Shown piece after piece: positions 1-10,228 of a DNA stretch of 40,263 nt (within the stretch, counting starts at the first letter, position 1; each line of letters opens with the position of its first letter). Under the pieces are notes generated by a model. It did not search any database. It saw nothing but the letters and a program-made list of their open reading frames with translations, and had not been told where the DNA came from. A program made the translations under genes and the position numbers. The stretch lies in assembly GCF_027352905.1 (NCBI RefSeq), contig NZ_DAIEIF010000026.1, positions 1 to 40,263 of the forward strand. Direction: 5' to 3'. This stretch comes from Acidocella sp. Lineage in GTDB: Bacteria; Pseudomonadota; Alphaproteobacteria; Acetobacterales; Acetobacteraceae.

Positions 1-2095
1 CCGCGAGGCTGGCGGGCAGGCCGGCGGCGCGCAGGGCCGCGCCGAACAGCCGGCCGATGACCGCGCCGTCCACCACGCCGTTGACGCTGGCGAGGCCGAG
101 GCGGCCGGAGACCGAGGCCGCCATGGCGCGCAGATCATCGCCGGTGGCGCTGGCGTCGAGCGCCGCCTGCACGGTGCCCTCCCCCACATCCGGCAGGCCG
201 AGGGCGCCCAGGAACGGGCCGAGCGCCAGGGCGGGCGCGGTGAGCCGCAGGGTTTCAGCGGCGGGCTCGCGCGCGGCGTCGACGCTGGCGCTGGCCGAAA
301 CCGCCCCGCCGGGAAGCTGGCCGGTGAGCGGGGCGATGGTCAGCACGCCGTTATTCAGCGCCGCGTGGCCCTGCACCGCGGTGTAATTGGCATGGCCGAG
401 GGTGAATTGCGTGGCGCTCAGCTGGATATCGGCGCTGGCTCCGCGCAGCAAAGCGAGGGGAAGCGGATAGGCCGGGATGAGCCGCGCCGGGGCGCTCGCG
501 GGCGGGGCGCCCGCCGCGGCGCCGGGCGGGCTTGGCTGGGGCTGGGGCAGGACGGCCAACAGCTTGTCGAAATCGGCATTGGCGATGGCGAGATCGAGTT
601 CCAGCCGGCGCCGGGGCTTGAGGGTGAGGCTCGCATCGCCGCCGAAGCTGGCGTTATCCATCGTCGCCGTCAGGCTGTCCGCGCCGAGGGCGGTGGCCAG
701 CCCCTGGCCGCCGGGGTCGATGAGCGTCGTCCGCACCGCGATGTTTTTCCAGCCGGGCAGGGCCTGGCCGGCGGCGGGGGAAAGGGCGGCGAGATCGGGA
801 ATGTCGAGGGTAAGGGCGAGGGCGGCGCCGCTCAGGCCGCGCGGGGTGGCGATGCCGCCATTGAGGGTGAGATTGGCATTGCCGAGGCTGGCCTGGAGGG
901 TTTCGCTGAAGCTCGCCGCCGGGGGCGCGCTGGCGGGGAGCAGGGCGGGAGCGAGGAAGGCGCTGGGCGCGGTCGCCCTCGCCCGGATGGCGAAGGGCAG
1001 AGCCCCCATCATTCCCGCCGCCGTGAAGGTGACGGGCTGGGTGAGGGCAGGGAGTTCGAGATCGAGGGTGGTGAGGCTGAGGCCGGAGCGCAGCGCCGAA
1101 AGATCGGACGCGCCCGCCTTGACCGAGGCGTTGGTGATGGCGGGCAGGGGGGCATTCTGGTCGGTGATCCGCGCCGAGACGCTGACCTGGTGCAGGGCCG
1201 GCAAAGCCAGCCCGCCGGTGAGGCCCGGCGGCAGGGCCGCGCCTATGGCCTCCAGGGCCGGGATGGCGGCGGTGAGGGTGAGGTCATAGCCGCGCGCGTT
1301 TTGCGGCCGCGCCACGGCACCTTGCAGCCGGGCGCTGGCGCCGGCGAAGCCGAGGGTGAGATCCACGGGCCATGGTTCGTTCCCCGCCCCGCCGGTGAGC
1401 CGCGCCACCGGGCCGACGAGACCCTGCACCGTCAGCGGCGCGGCGCCGATGGCGGCGGCGCCGGAGAGGCGCAGCGGCGCGGTGAGCGAGGCCGCCTGGC
1501 CGGTAAGGCGGGTGAGCTGAATGATGGCGGGCGTCTGGCCTTGGGTTTGGATGATGATCCGGCCGTTATCCACTTCCACCGCCTCCAGCGCCAGGCTGTA
1601 GCCGCGGGATGGTGGCGCGGGCGGGGCGCCGCCGCCGGGGGGCGGGGCGGGTCGGGCGAAATCCCAGTCCGCGCGCCCGGCCGCGTCGCGCTCCAGATAG
1701 AGTTGCGGCCCTTCCAGCCTTAGTTTGAGAATGTCCAGCCGGTGGCGCAGCAGGGGCAGCAGGGCGATTTGCGCCTGCACCTCATCCAGGGTGAGCAGGG
1801 ATGGGCTCGCGAAGCCGGGCGGGTTGGAAAGGCTGATGCGGTTGGCGGTGAGGGTGGGGGTGAGAGAAAGGCGCAGCCGCAGCGGCCCGCCCAGGGTGAG
1901 GGTGCGGCCCGTCGCCTGCTCCAGGGCGGCGATGATCTGCGGCGCGTAGCTGTTGGGGTTGAACCGGGCGATGAAGACGCCGAGCGCCGCCAGCGGCAAG
2001 AGGATGAGTAGGAGCAGGATACAGAGCAGGATGGCGGGCCAGCGGCGGCGGGGGCGCGCGGGCTGGCGGGAAATGGGGGGGCGTTGCCGGTCCAT
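1..2095 (-). CDS. AsmA family protein, N-terminal part (C-terminus beyond window)
   Basis: The minus strand is open from an ATG at 2095 to the window edge, about 698 codons with no stop, so the C-terminus is missing. Residues 1-20 are Arg/Pro-rich and basic. They are followed by one hydrophobic segment (about residues 21-43, rich in Leu/Ile) and the stretch FNPNSYAPQIIAALEQATGR, a classic AsmA start: an inner-membrane anchor followed by a periplasmic repeat-rich beta region. The remainder alternates short beta-like strands (for example LTLGGPLRLRLSLTPTL) with Ala/Pro-rich linkers around residues 150-165. AsmA-family proteins are large envelope proteins linked to outer-membrane biogenesis and probably to phospholipid transport between the membranes; the role here is inferred from family only. 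The gene is divergent from tRNA-Leu and its opposite strand carries long spurious frames because of high GC. No clear Shine-Dalgarno precedes the ATG, so the start could shift slightly. Confidence 0.85.
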   Translation of the reverse strand, partial: MDRQRPPISRQPARPRRRWPAILLCILLLLILLPLAALGVFIARFNPNSYAPQIIAALEQATGRTLTLGGPLRLRLSLTPTLTANRISLSNPPGFASPSLLTLDEVQAQIALLPLLRHRLDILKLRLEGPQLYLERDAAGRADWDFARPAPPPGGGAPPAPPSRGYSLALEAVEVDNGRIIIQTQGQTPAIIQLTRLTGQAASLTAPLRLSGAAAIGAAPLTVQGLVGPVARLTGGAGNEPWPVDLTLGFAGASARLQGAVARPQNARGYDLTLTAAIPALEAIGAALPPGLTGGLALPALHQVSVSARITDQNAPLPAITNASVKAGASDLSALRSGLSLTTLDLELPALTQPVTFTAAGMMGALPFAIRARATAPSAFLAPALLPASAPPAASFSETLQASLGNANLTLNGGIATPRGLSGAALALTLDIPDLAALSPAAGQALPGWKNIAVRTTLIDPGGQGLATALGADSLTATMDNASFGGDASLTLKPRRRLELDLAIANADFDKLLAVLPQPQPSPPGAAAGAPPASAPARLIPAYPLPLALLRGASADIQLSATQFTLGHANYTAVQGHAALNNGVLTIAPLTGQLPGGAVSASASVDAAREPAAETLRLTAPALALGPFLGALGLPDVGEGTVQAALDASATGDDLRAMAASVSGRLGLASVNGVVDGAVIGRLFGAALRAAGLPASLA

Positions 2096-2139
2096 GCCCC
2101 GGAATTAATCGGTTTCGCGCGGATAGACGAGGGGCAAGC

Positions 2140-2168
2140 TTGTGAAATGCTGAAACTCGCGCTATGCG
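2140..2168 (+). promoter_or_regulatory. Candidate sigma70-type promoter for tRNA-Leu
   Basis: TTGTGA at 2140-2145 and TATGCG at 2163-2168 are separated by 17 bases. The predicted start near 2175 lies about 17 bases upstream of the mature tRNA-Leu 5' end. The -35 box matches 4 of 6 consensus positions and the -10 box 3 of 6, so the call rests on spacing and position. It may also transcribe tig, which begins 42 bases after the tRNA with no terminator between them. Confidence 0.4.
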
Positions 2169-2191
2169 GCGCGGCTTCCGCGTGGCCTGAG

Positions 2192-2276
2192 GCGGGCGTG
2201 GTGAAACTGGTAGACACGCCAGATTTAGGTTCTGGTGGCGAAAGCCATGGGGGTTCAAGTCCCTCCGCCCGCACCA
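2192..2276 (+). tRNA. tRNA-Leu(UAG)
   Basis: The acceptor stem GCGGGCG/CGCCCGC closes at 2192-2198 and 2266-2272, with discriminator A2273 and an encoded CCA (2274-2276). The anticodon stem CCAGA/TCTGG encloses the loop TTTAGGT, giving anticodon TAG at 2226-2228, which reads CUN leucine codons. A long class II variable arm (TGGC-gaaa-GCCA) confirms a leucine-type tRNA. The T loop has the standard TTCAAGT. It sits just upstream of tig and divergent from the AsmA gene. Confidence 0.97.
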
Positions 2277-2318
2277 TTTCAGGCCAGATGATTTGTTTTT
2301 GTTGAGGTTTGTTCGTCC

Positions 2319-3653
2319 ATGCAGGTTACCGAAACGCTCTCCGATGGCTTGAAACGCGGCTACACGGTCGTGGTTCCCGGACCCGAGCTGGCCGCCAAGC
2401 GAGAGCAGCGTTTGGCCGAGCTGAGCAAAACCATCCAGATGCCTGGCTTCCGCCCGGGCAAGGTGCCGCTGAATCTGGTGCGCAAGCGCTATGGAGACGC
2501 CGTGGCCGCCGAGATCCTGGAGGATACGGTGAACACCGCGCATAGCCAGCTGCTCTCTGAGCACAAGCTGCGCCCGGCGATGCAGCCCAAGCTCGAGATC
2601 ACCAAGCCGGGCAAGGATTCGGACCTGGAATTCACCGTCGAGATGGAAGTGCTGCCCGAGGTGGCGCTCCCCGACCTGACGGAGGTGACGCTGAGCAAGC
2701 CTGTCGCCGCCGTAAGCGAGGACGAGGTGGACAAGGCGCTGGCCCGCATGGCCGAGCAGCGCCAGAGCTTCAAGCCGGTGGAGGAGCCCCGCGCCGCCGC
2801 CCAGGGCGAGCAGCTCAAGGTGGATTTCGTCGGCCGGATCGAGGGCGTGCCCTTCGAGGGCGGCGCTGCCCAGGATGTGGCGCTGATCATCGGCGGGCCG
2901 GGGTTCATTCCCGGCTTTACCGAGCAGGTGGAAGGGATGAAGCCCGGCGAGACCCGGACGATCACCGTGACCTTTCCCGAGGATTACGGCGCCAAGGAGC
3001 TGGCGGGCAAGACGGCGGAATTCGAAATCAGCGCCAAAGAGCTGGCCGTGCCGGAAGTCCCCGCCATTGATGACGAGCTGGCCAAAGCGATGGGGCTGGA
3101 AAGCCTGGAGCAGCTGAAGGAGCGGGTGCGCGAGCAGATCGGCCGCGAATATGAGGGCCTGACCCGGGCGCGGCTCAAGCGGGCCCTGCTGGACGTGCTG
3201 GCCGCGAAGGCGGAGTTCACCGCCCCCGCCTCGCTGGTGGAGGCCGAGTTCGAGGCCATCTGGCGCCAGGTGGAGGCGGAAAAGACGGCGGGCGAGCAGG
3301 ACCCCGAGGATGCGGGCAAGGATGAGGAGACGCTGAAGGCGGAGTACCGCGCCATCGCCGACCGGCGGGTGCGTTTGGGCCTGCTGGTGGCGGAGATCGG
3401 CCGCGCCCATGACGTGCAGGTGAGCGAGCAGGAGATGCAGCGCGCCATGTTCAACGAGGCGATGCGCTATGGCGCCCAGGCGATGCAGGTGGTGGAATTT
3501 TTCCGCAAGAACCCGCAGGCGATGGAGCGTTTCCGCGGTCCGATCTTCGAGGATAAGGTCATCGACCTTCTGCTCGGCCAGGTCAGGCAGGAGGAGGTGA
3601 GCGTGACGCCTGAGGAGCTGGCCAAGGAGCCCGAGGAGCCGGCCAAGGCGTGA
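2319..3653 (+). CDS. tig: Trigger factor (ribosome-associated chaperone, peptidyl-prolyl isomerase)
   Basis: This 444-aa protein has the three trigger factor regions. The N-terminal ribosome-docking domain carries the signature GFRPGKVP at residues 43-50. A central FKBP-type prolyl isomerase domain (about 160-250) includes VDFVGRIEGVPFEGG and FIPGFTEQVEGMKPGE. The C-terminal part is a long charged helical chaperone domain that ends in a Lys/Glu/Pro-rich tail. Trigger factor binds the ribosome beside the exit tunnel and shields nascent chains. The length is near the family norm (about 430-450). It is followed after 85 bases by clpP and then clpX, the conserved tig-clpP-clpX-lon order. The ATG at 2319 is preceded only by a weak, distant GAGG, but it begins the conserved N-terminal domain directly. 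Confidence 0.97.
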   Translation: MQVTETLSDGLKRGYTVVVPGPELAAKREQRLAELSKTIQMPGFRPGKVPLNLVRKRYGDAVAAEILEDTVNTAHSQLLSEHKLRPAMQPKLEITKPGKDSDLEFTVEMEVLPEVALPDLTEVTLSKPVAAVSEDEVDKALARMAEQRQSFKPVEEPRAAAQGEQLKVDFVGRIEGVPFEGGAAQDVALIIGGPGFIPGFTEQVEGMKPGETRTITVTFPEDYGAKELAGKTAEFEISAKELAVPEVPAIDDELAKAMGLESLEQLKERVREQIGREYEGLTRARLKRALLDVLAAKAEFTAPASLVEAEFEAIWRQVEAEKTAGEQDPEDAGKDEETLKAEYRAIADRRVRLGLLVAEIGRAHDVQVSEQEMQRAMFNEAMRYGAQAMQVVEFFRKNPQAMERFRGPIFEDKVIDLLLGQVRQEEVSVTPEELAKEPEEPAKA

Positions 3654-3738
3654 CCCCATCTGGACGAACCGGAAAGATGCTCTACCCTTGGGCCTGAGAC
3701 GGCCCGAGGGGTCATGCGGGATAAAGGACTGAATACAT

Positions 3739-4404
3739 ATGTGGGATCGTGATCCGGTTGAAATCTATAATAATAACCTCGTGCCGATGGTTGTGGAGCA
3801 GACGGCGCGCGGGGAGCGTTCTTACGACATCTATTCCCGGCTGCTGAAGGAGCGGATCGTTTTTCTCACCGGCCAGGTCAACGACGTCGTCTCCTCGCTG
3901 CTCTGCGCCCAGTTCCTGTTTCTTGAAAGCGAGAATCCCAACAAGGAGATCTCCTTTTATATCAATAGCCCGGGCGGGGTGGTCTCCTCCGGCCTCGCTA
4001 TTTATGACACGATGCAATATATCCGCTCGCCGGTTTCCACCGTGTGCATGGGCCAGGCGGCCTCCATGGGCAGCTTGCTGCTTTGCGCCGGGGCCAAGGG
4101 CAAGCGCTTCGCCCTGCCCAACGCCCGCGTGATGGTGCATCAGCCTTCGGGTGGCGCGCAGGGCCAGGCCACGGATATCGAGATCCAGGCCCGCGAGATT
4201 CTCAAGTTGCGCGGGCGGCTGAACCAGATCTATGTCGAACACACAGGCCAGCCTCTTGAGGCCATCGAGGCCAAGCTGGAGCGCGATACCTATATGTCGG
4301 CTGAAGAGGCCAAGGATTTCGGCTTGGTGGATGAGGTGGTCAAATCCCAGCCCTTGCCGGGCAAGGACGAGGCGGCGCCGAAGGGCGATTCCACCGCAGG
4401 TTGA
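3739..4404 (+). CDS. clpP: ATP-dependent Clp protease proteolytic subunit ClpP
   Basis: This is a 221-aa serine peptidase of family S14. The catalytic triad is visible as Ser109 in [11 protein letters not shown], His134 in MVHQPSGG, and Asp183 in [11 protein letters not shown]. The oxyanion-region motif INSPGG is at residues 75-80. ClpP forms a double heptameric barrel and degrades substrates unfolded by ClpX (encoded next) or ClpA. An AAAGGA purine run about 11 bases upstream of the ATG serves as a Shine-Dalgarno. The 85-base gap after tig holds a GC hairpin (about 3687-3708) with no T-run, so co-transcription with tig is possible. A strong terminator follows the gene, separating it from clpX. 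Confidence 0.98.
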   Translation: MWDRDPVEIYNNNLVPMVVEQTARGERSYDIYSRLLKERIVFLTGQVNDVVSSLLCAQFLFLESENPNKEISFYINSPGGVVSSGLAIYDTMQYIRSPVSTVCMGQAASMGSLLLCAGAKGKRFALPNARVMVHQPSGGAQGQATDIEIQAREILKLRGRLNQIYVEHTGQPLEAIEAKLERDTYMSAEEAKDFGLVDEVVKSQPLPGKDEAAPKGDSTAG

Positions 4405-4430
4405 GCGCGGGGGATAGGGTCGGGGCGACG

Positions 4431-4468
4431 AAACCGGCCGCCATCCGCCGTGGATGGGCCGGTTTTTT
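4431..4468 (+). terminator. Rho-independent terminator after clpP
   Basis: AAACCGGCC(GC)CATCC at 4431-4446 pairs with GGATGGGCCGGTTT ending at 4466, around a short GCCGT loop with a two-base bulge. A T-run follows, and a second T-run lies at 4472-4478. It ends the tig-clpP transcript. The rest of the 217-base tig/clpP-clpX gap is AT-richer than its surroundings and holds an inverted repeat GGCTTTT/AAAAGCC at 4515-4521 and 4536-4542, plus the candidate clpX promoter. Confidence 0.85.
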
Positions 4469-4568
4469 GCGTTTTTTTGAGACCGCCCGCGGCTAAAACG
4501 GGTGGGAATGCCTGGGCTTTTAACTTATATGGCTGAAAAGCCGCAATATTTAGCAAAAATCCCGCCGC

Positions 4569-4597
4569 TTGTACCCTCTGGTCTGGGGGGCTAGTCT
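4569..4597 (+). promoter_or_regulatory. Candidate promoter for clpX
   Basis: TTGTAC at 4569-4574 and TAGTCT at 4592-4597 are 17 bases apart, with a predicted start near 4604, about 24 bases upstream of the clpX ATG. A separate promoter is expected because a strong terminator isolates clpX from clpP. The -10 box matches only 3 of 6 positions, so confidence is modest. No convincing heat-shock sigma site was found here. Confidence 0.35.
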
Positions 4598-4627
4598 TAT
4601 TCATGCGACGCGGGTTGTGGAGTGGCT

Positions 4628-5884
4628 ATGACCAGTAAATCGGGCGACACGAAAAATACGCTTTATTGCTCCTTTTGCGGCAAGTCCCAGCATGAGGTGC
4701 GCAAGCTCATCGCCGGCCCGACCGTGTTCATCTGCGATGAATGCGTCGAGCTCTGCATGGATATCATTCGCGAGGAGCATAAGACGCATCTCGTGAAGGC
4801 GCGGGATGGCGTGCCGACGCCGCGCGAGATTTGCAAGGTGCTGGATGATTATGTCATAGGCCAGGCGCACGCCAAGCGCGTGCTCTCGGTGGCGGTGCAT
4901 AACCATTACAAGCGCCTCTCCCACGCGACCAAGAATAACGACATCGAGATCGCCAAATCCAACATTCTGCTGGTCGGGCCCACCGGCTCGGGCAAGACCC
5001 TGCTGGCGCAGACCCTGGCCCGGATTCTCGACGTGCCCTTCACCATGGCGGACGCGACGACGCTGACCGAGGCGGGCTATGTGGGCGAGGATGTGGAGAA
5101 CATCATTCTCAAGCTGCTCCAGGCCGCCGATTACAATGTCGAGCGGGCGCAGCGCGGCATCGTCTATATCGATGAGGTGGATAAGATTTCCCGCAAATCG
5201 GACAATCCCTCGATCACGCGGGATGTCTCGGGCGAGGGCGTGCAGCAGGCGCTGCTGAAGATCATGGAGGGCACGGTGGCCTCCGTGCCGCCGCAAGGCG
5301 GGCGCAAGCATCCGCAGCAGGAATTTCTTCAGGTGGACACCACCAACATCCTGTTCATCTGCGGCGGGGCCTTCGCCGGGCTGGAAAAGATCATCTCCAG
5401 CCGCGGCAAGGGTTCGGGCATCGGCTTCGGCGCGGATGTGCGCAGCCCCGATGAGAGGCGCACCGGCGCGATCCTGCGGGATGTGGAGCCGGAGGATCTG
5501 CTTAAATTTGGCTTGATCCCCGAATTCATCGGCCGCCTGCCGGTGGTCGCCACGCTGGAGGATCTGGACGAGGCGGCGCTGATCGAGATTCTCACCAAGC
5601 CCAAGAACGCGCTGGTCAAGCAATATGGGCGGCTGTTCGAGATGGAGGGGGTGAAGCTCACCTTCACTGAGGACGCGCTCAAGGTAGTGGCCAACCGGGC
5701 GATCAAGCGCAGGACCGGGGCGCGCGGCCTGCGCTCGATCATGGAGGGGATTCTTCTCTCCACCATGTTCGAGCTGCCGGGGCTGGAAGGAGTTTCGGAG
5801 GTGGTGATTAGCGGCGAGGTGGCCGAGGGCCGCGCCGAGCCGCTTTATCTCTACTCCGAGAAACGCTCGGAAAACGCGTCCTGA
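4628..5884 (+). CDS. clpX: ATP-dependent Clp protease ATP-binding subunit ClpX
   Basis: This 418-aa AAA+ unfoldase begins with a C4 zinc-binding domain (Cys14, Cys17, Cys36, Cys39). The Walker A box GPTGSGKT is at residues 117-124 and the Walker B box is IDEVDKI with Asp182-Glu183. It also has the pore loop GYVG, the ClpP-docking IGF loop (GSGIGFGAD) and a sensor-2 region [13 protein letters not shown]. ClpX recognises tagged substrates and feeds them into ClpP. I chose ATG 4628 over the in-frame GTG at 4622 because GGAG at 4619-4622 sits five bases before the ATG and would overlap the GTG. The family N-terminus ([17 protein letters not shown] type) also fits this start. Confidence 0.98.
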   Translation: MTSKSGDTKNTLYCSFCGKSQHEVRKLIAGPTVFICDECVELCMDIIREEHKTHLVKARDGVPTPREICKVLDDYVIGQAHAKRVLSVAVHNHYKRLSHATKNNDIEIAKSNILLVGPTGSGKTLLAQTLARILDVPFTMADATTLTEAGYVGEDVENIILKLLQAADYNVERAQRGIVYIDEVDKISRKSDNPSITRDVSGEGVQQALLKIMEGTVASVPPQGGRKHPQQEFLQVDTTNILFICGGAFAGLEKIISSRGKGSGIGFGADVRSPDERRTGAILRDVEPEDLLKFGLIPEFIGRLPVVATLEDLDEAALIEILTKPKNALVKQYGRLFEMEGVKLTFTEDALKVVANRAIKRRTGARGLRSIMEGILLSTMFELPGLEGVSEVVISGEVAEGRAEPLYLYSEKRSENAS

Positions 5885-5909
5885 TCTGCGCGTCTGGCCG
5901 GCCGCCGGG

Positions 5910-5938
5910 CTTGCGGCCGGACGAATGATTGCCGATAT
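5910..5938 (+). promoter_or_regulatory. Candidate heat-shock (RpoH-type) promoter for lon
   Basis: CTTG at 5910-5913 is followed after 18 bases by CCGATAT at 5932-5938. The alphaproteobacterial sigma-32 consensus as I recall it is CTTG-N17/18-CYTATNT, so the -10 element differs at one position. The site lies 75 bases upstream of the lon start, and lon is a classic heat-shock gene. The CTTG lies in the loop of a GC hairpin CCGGCCGC/GCGGCCGG (about 5898-5920) that may also mark the end of the clpX transcript, although no T-run follows it. Confidence 0.4.
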
Positions 5939-6012
5939 GAGATGGGTGGCCGCATGAGCGGCGCCCCGGCCTGTGCCTATGGAGGGCAGGCGGGAGAGTA
6001 AAGGAAGCTGAT

Positions 6013-8424
<2,412 letters not shown>

Positions 8425-8445
8425 ACGGGGCGGCGATGTTTGACG

Positions 8446-8486
8446 GGTGGCGCGCGTTGTCGCTATCTACGCGCGCCACCTTTTTT
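8446..8486 (+). terminator. Rho-independent terminator between lon and hupB
   Basis: GGTGGCGCGCG (8446-8456) pairs perfectly with CGCGCGCCACC (8470-8480) around a 13-base loop and is followed by six T residues (8481-8486). It is a textbook intrinsic terminator for lon, sitting only 64 bases upstream of the hupB start codon. Confidence 0.93.
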
Positions 8487-8491
8487 GTGGC

Positions 8492-8512
8492 CGTCCGCCG
8501 GAATCGCGGACG
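8492..8512 (+). other. Hairpin in the hupB leader
   Basis: CGTCCGC (8492-8498) and GCGGACG (8506-8512) form a perfect 7-bp stem with a 7-base loop, just after the lon terminator and 38 bases before the hupB start. No T-run follows, so it is not a terminator by itself. It could fold in the hupB 5' leader. No convincing sigma70 promoter was recognised between the terminator and hupB. Confidence 0.4.
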
Positions 8513-8550
8513 CGCCCCTCACCCTCAACCTGATAGCAGGGAGTTTACTC

Positions 8551-8823
8551 GTGAATAAAAATGATCTGATCGCCGCCGTGGCGGAGGAGACCGATCTCTC
8601 CAGGGCCAAGGCCGCCGAGGTGGTGGACGCCGTGTTCGGCGCGATCGAGAATACGTTGAAGAAAAAGGAAGAGGTGCGGCTGGTGGGTTTTGGCAGCTTT
8701 GTCACCACCGCGCGCGAGGCCTCCAAGGGGCGCAACCCCCGCACCGGAGAGGAGATCGAGATTCCCGCCTCCACCTCCGTCCGCTTCAAGCCGGGCAAGA
8801 CGCTGAAAGACGCCGTCAACTGA
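8551..8823 (+). CDS. hupB: DNA-binding protein HU
   Basis: This 90-aa protein of the HU/IHF family is the expected length. It begins MNKNDLIAAVAEETDLSRAK and contains the family signature GFGSFVTTAREASKGRNPRTG, whose flexible arms insert into the DNA minor groove (Pro at RNPRTG). It packages the nucleoid and bends DNA as a dimer. The GTG at 8551 is chosen because AGGGAG ends seven bases upstream and the family N-terminus starts there; longer in-frame extensions run back into the lon terminator. The lon-hupB order is conserved in many proteobacteria. The IHF subunits are distinguished by other residues, and the lon neighbourhood supports HU-beta. Confidence 0.95.
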   Translation: MNKNDLIAAVAEETDLSRAKAAEVVDAVFGAIENTLKKKEEVRLVGFGSFVTTAREASKGRNPRTGEEIEIPASTSVRFKPGKTLKDAVN

Positions 8824-8873
8824 ATGCAGCCTCGGGAAAGCCGGAGCGAAGGTCGCGCCCGGGTTTTCCCTGC

Positions 8874-8945
8874 GGGCGGTTAGCTCAGCGGTAGAGCGTC
8901 TCGTTTACACCGAGAGGGTCGGCGGTTCGAAACCGTCACCGCCCA
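8874..8945 (+). tRNA. tRNA-Val(UAC)
   Basis: The acceptor stem GGGCGGT/ACCGCCC is at 8874-8880 and 8938-8944, with discriminator A8945. The anticodon stem TCTCG/CGAGA encloses loop TTTACAC, giving anticodon TAC at 8906-8908. The D stem is GCTC/GAGC and the T loop TTCGAAA. CCA is not encoded: the bases after the discriminator are TAC, so it must be added post-transcriptionally, unlike the other two tRNAs here. It lies 50 bases after hupB, and an imperfect hairpin in the gap is too weak to call a terminator. Confidence 0.96.
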
Positions 8946-8989
8946 TACGTTTCCTCCTTAAAGTTGTTGAATTGGGGCATGGCGCCGGC

Positions 8990-9018
8990 TTGACGCTGGC
9001 GGGATTGCCCAGTACATG
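8990..9018 (+). promoter_or_regulatory. Promoter for tRNA-Asp
   Basis: TTGACG at 8990-8995 (5 of 6 match) and TACATG at 9013-9018 are 17 bases apart. The predicted start near 9025 is nine bases upstream of the mature tRNA-Asp. It suggests tRNA-Asp has its own promoter rather than depending on the tRNA-Val transcript. Confidence 0.5.
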
Positions 9019-9033
9019 CCCGGCACACCGCAC

Positions 9034-9110
<77 letters not shown>

Positions 9111-9218
9111 TTTTTTGGAAAAAATTTAATAGCTTGGCCCAATGGTTTGGGAGATAACCGAATCGCGGGCGGCGGTGGTGCGGCATGGCTGCCCCCCGGA
9201 GACGGCCTTGACCGGGGG

Positions 9219-9249
9219 TTGCCGCGGTGCGACACGGCTGATTGATAAT
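9219..9249 (+). promoter_or_regulatory. Candidate promoter for the nuo operon
   Basis: GATAAT at 9244-9249 matches 5 of 6 of the -10 consensus, and TTGCCG at 9219-9224 is a possible -35 box with a long 19-base spacer. The predicted start near 9256 lies about 39 bases upstream of the nuoA GTG. This is the only plausible site in the 184 bases between tRNA-Asp and nuoA. Confidence 0.35.
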
Positions 9250-9294
9250 CATGGGCACTGCTCCGGCGGCCCGCGCGATCTAGGAGATGAGCAA

Positions 9295-9660
9295 GTGCAG
9301 CTGGATCTGGCCCAGTACTTTCCGATTCTCGTTTTCGCGGTTCTGGCCATGGTGCTGGGACTCGCCTTTGTTGGCGGCTCCTTTCTCGCGGCCAAGCAGA
9401 AGCCCTATCCGGACAAGCTGGACGCGTATGAATGCGGCTTCGAGGCGTTTGGCGATGCCCGCCGCCGCTTCGACGTGCGCTATTATCTGGTGGCGATCCT
9501 GTTCATCATTTTCGATGTCGAGGTCGCGTTTTTATTTCCCTGGGCCGTGTCGCTCGGCCATATCGGCCTGCTCGGCTTCTGGTCGATGATGGGATTTCTG
9601 GCGGTGCTGACCATCGGCTTTATCTATGAATGGAATATGGGCGCTTTGAATTGGGAGTGA
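9295..9660 (+). CDS. nuoA: NADH-quinone oxidoreductase subunit A
   Basis: This 121-aa membrane subunit of complex I has three predicted transmembrane segments (about residues 8-28, 64-84 and 92-112). The conserved matrix-side loop includes [23 protein letters not shown], which contains the family Cys/Glu and the Phe-Asp-x-Arg pattern. I chose the GTG at 9295 because AGGAG (9282-9286) sits eight bases upstream and the resulting length is the family standard. An upstream in-frame ATG would add about 51 non-conserved residues. It is the first gene of the 14-gene nuo operon; nuoB begins four bases after its stop. Confidence 0.96.
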   Translation: MQLDLAQYFPILVFAVLAMVLGLAFVGGSFLAAKQKPYPDKLDAYECGFEAFGDARRRFDVRYYLVAILFIIFDVEVAFLFPWAVSLGHIGLLGFWSMMGFLAVLTIGFIYEWNMGALNWE

Positions 9661-9664
9661 AGGC

Positions 9665-10228
9665 ATGAGCACAGCCGCGCAAGACCCTGAACTCGCCTGG
9701 AATCGCGAGGCTTTGCCCGCCGGGGCGGAGCAGGACGCGGTCGTCAGGGGTATCACCGGCGAGCTGGCCGGCAAGGGGTTCATCGTCGCCAATCTCGACA
9801 AGGCGGTGAACTGGGCGCGCACCGGCAGTTTATGGCCGATGACCTTCGGCCTGGCCTGCTGCGCCATCGAGATGATCCACGCCTATATGCCGCGCTACGA
9901 CCTCGACCGCTTCGGGGTCATCCCCCGCTCCTCGCCCCGCCAGTCGGACGTGATGATCGTGGCCGGGACGCTGACCAACAAAATGGCCCCGGCCCTGCGC
10001 AAGGTTTACGACCAGATGCCCGAGCCGCGCTGGGTGATCTCCATGGGCAGCTGCGCCAATGGCGGCGGCTATTACCATTATTCCTATTCGGTGGTGCGCG
10101 GCTGCGACCGGGTGGTGCCGGTGGATATCTATGTGCCCGGCTGCCCGCCTACGGCGGAGGCGCTGGTTTACGGCATATTGCAGCTGCAGAAGAAAATCCG
10201 GCGGACGGGGACGGTGCTGCGTGACTGA
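9665..10228 (+). CDS. nuoB: NADH-quinone oxidoreductase subunit B (cluster N2)
   Basis: This 187-aa peripheral-arm subunit (PSST homolog) carries the terminal [4Fe-4S] cluster N2 that reduces ubiquinone. The four ligands are visible: tandem Cys65-Cys66 in LACCAIEM, Cys130 in MGSCANGGG and Cys160 in [11 protein letters not shown]. Residues 1-30 are a variable N-terminal extension. The ATG lies four bases after nuoA, and the 3' end overlaps nuoC by eight bases, so coupled translation is likely. Confidence 0.98.
   Translation: MSTAAQDPELAWNREALPAGAEQDAVVRGITGELAGKGFIVANLDKAVNWARTGSLWPMTFGLACCAIEMIHAYMPRYDLDRFGVIPRSSPRQSDVMIVAGTLTNKMAPALRKVYDQMPEPRWVISMGSCANGGGYYHYSYSVVRGCDRVVPVDIYVPGCPPTAEALVYGILQLQKKIRRTGTVLRD

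Noticed and set aside
365-1723. 452-codon open frame on the plus strand opposite the AsmA gene
   Set aside because: It is Gly/Arg/Glu-rich with no motif, and the minus strand gives a coherent AsmA protein with a membrane anchor.
1782-3659. 625-codon open frame antisense to tig, crossing tRNA-Leu into the AsmA gene
   Set aside because: It runs through a tRNA and opposite tig, and its last part is an off-frame reading of the AsmA gene.
3687-3708. GC hairpin between tig and clpP as a terminator
   Set aside because: The 8-bp stem with one G-U pair has no T-run, and tig-clpP are commonly co-transcribed.
4524-4530. CTTATAT resembling an RpoH -10 element upstream of clpX
   Set aside because: No CTTG lies 17-18 bases upstream, so the -35 half is missing.
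9208-9213. TTGACC as the -35 box for the nuo operon
   Set aside because: At 16-18 bases downstream the sequence is CGACAC/GACACG/ACACGG, which is not a usable -10 box.
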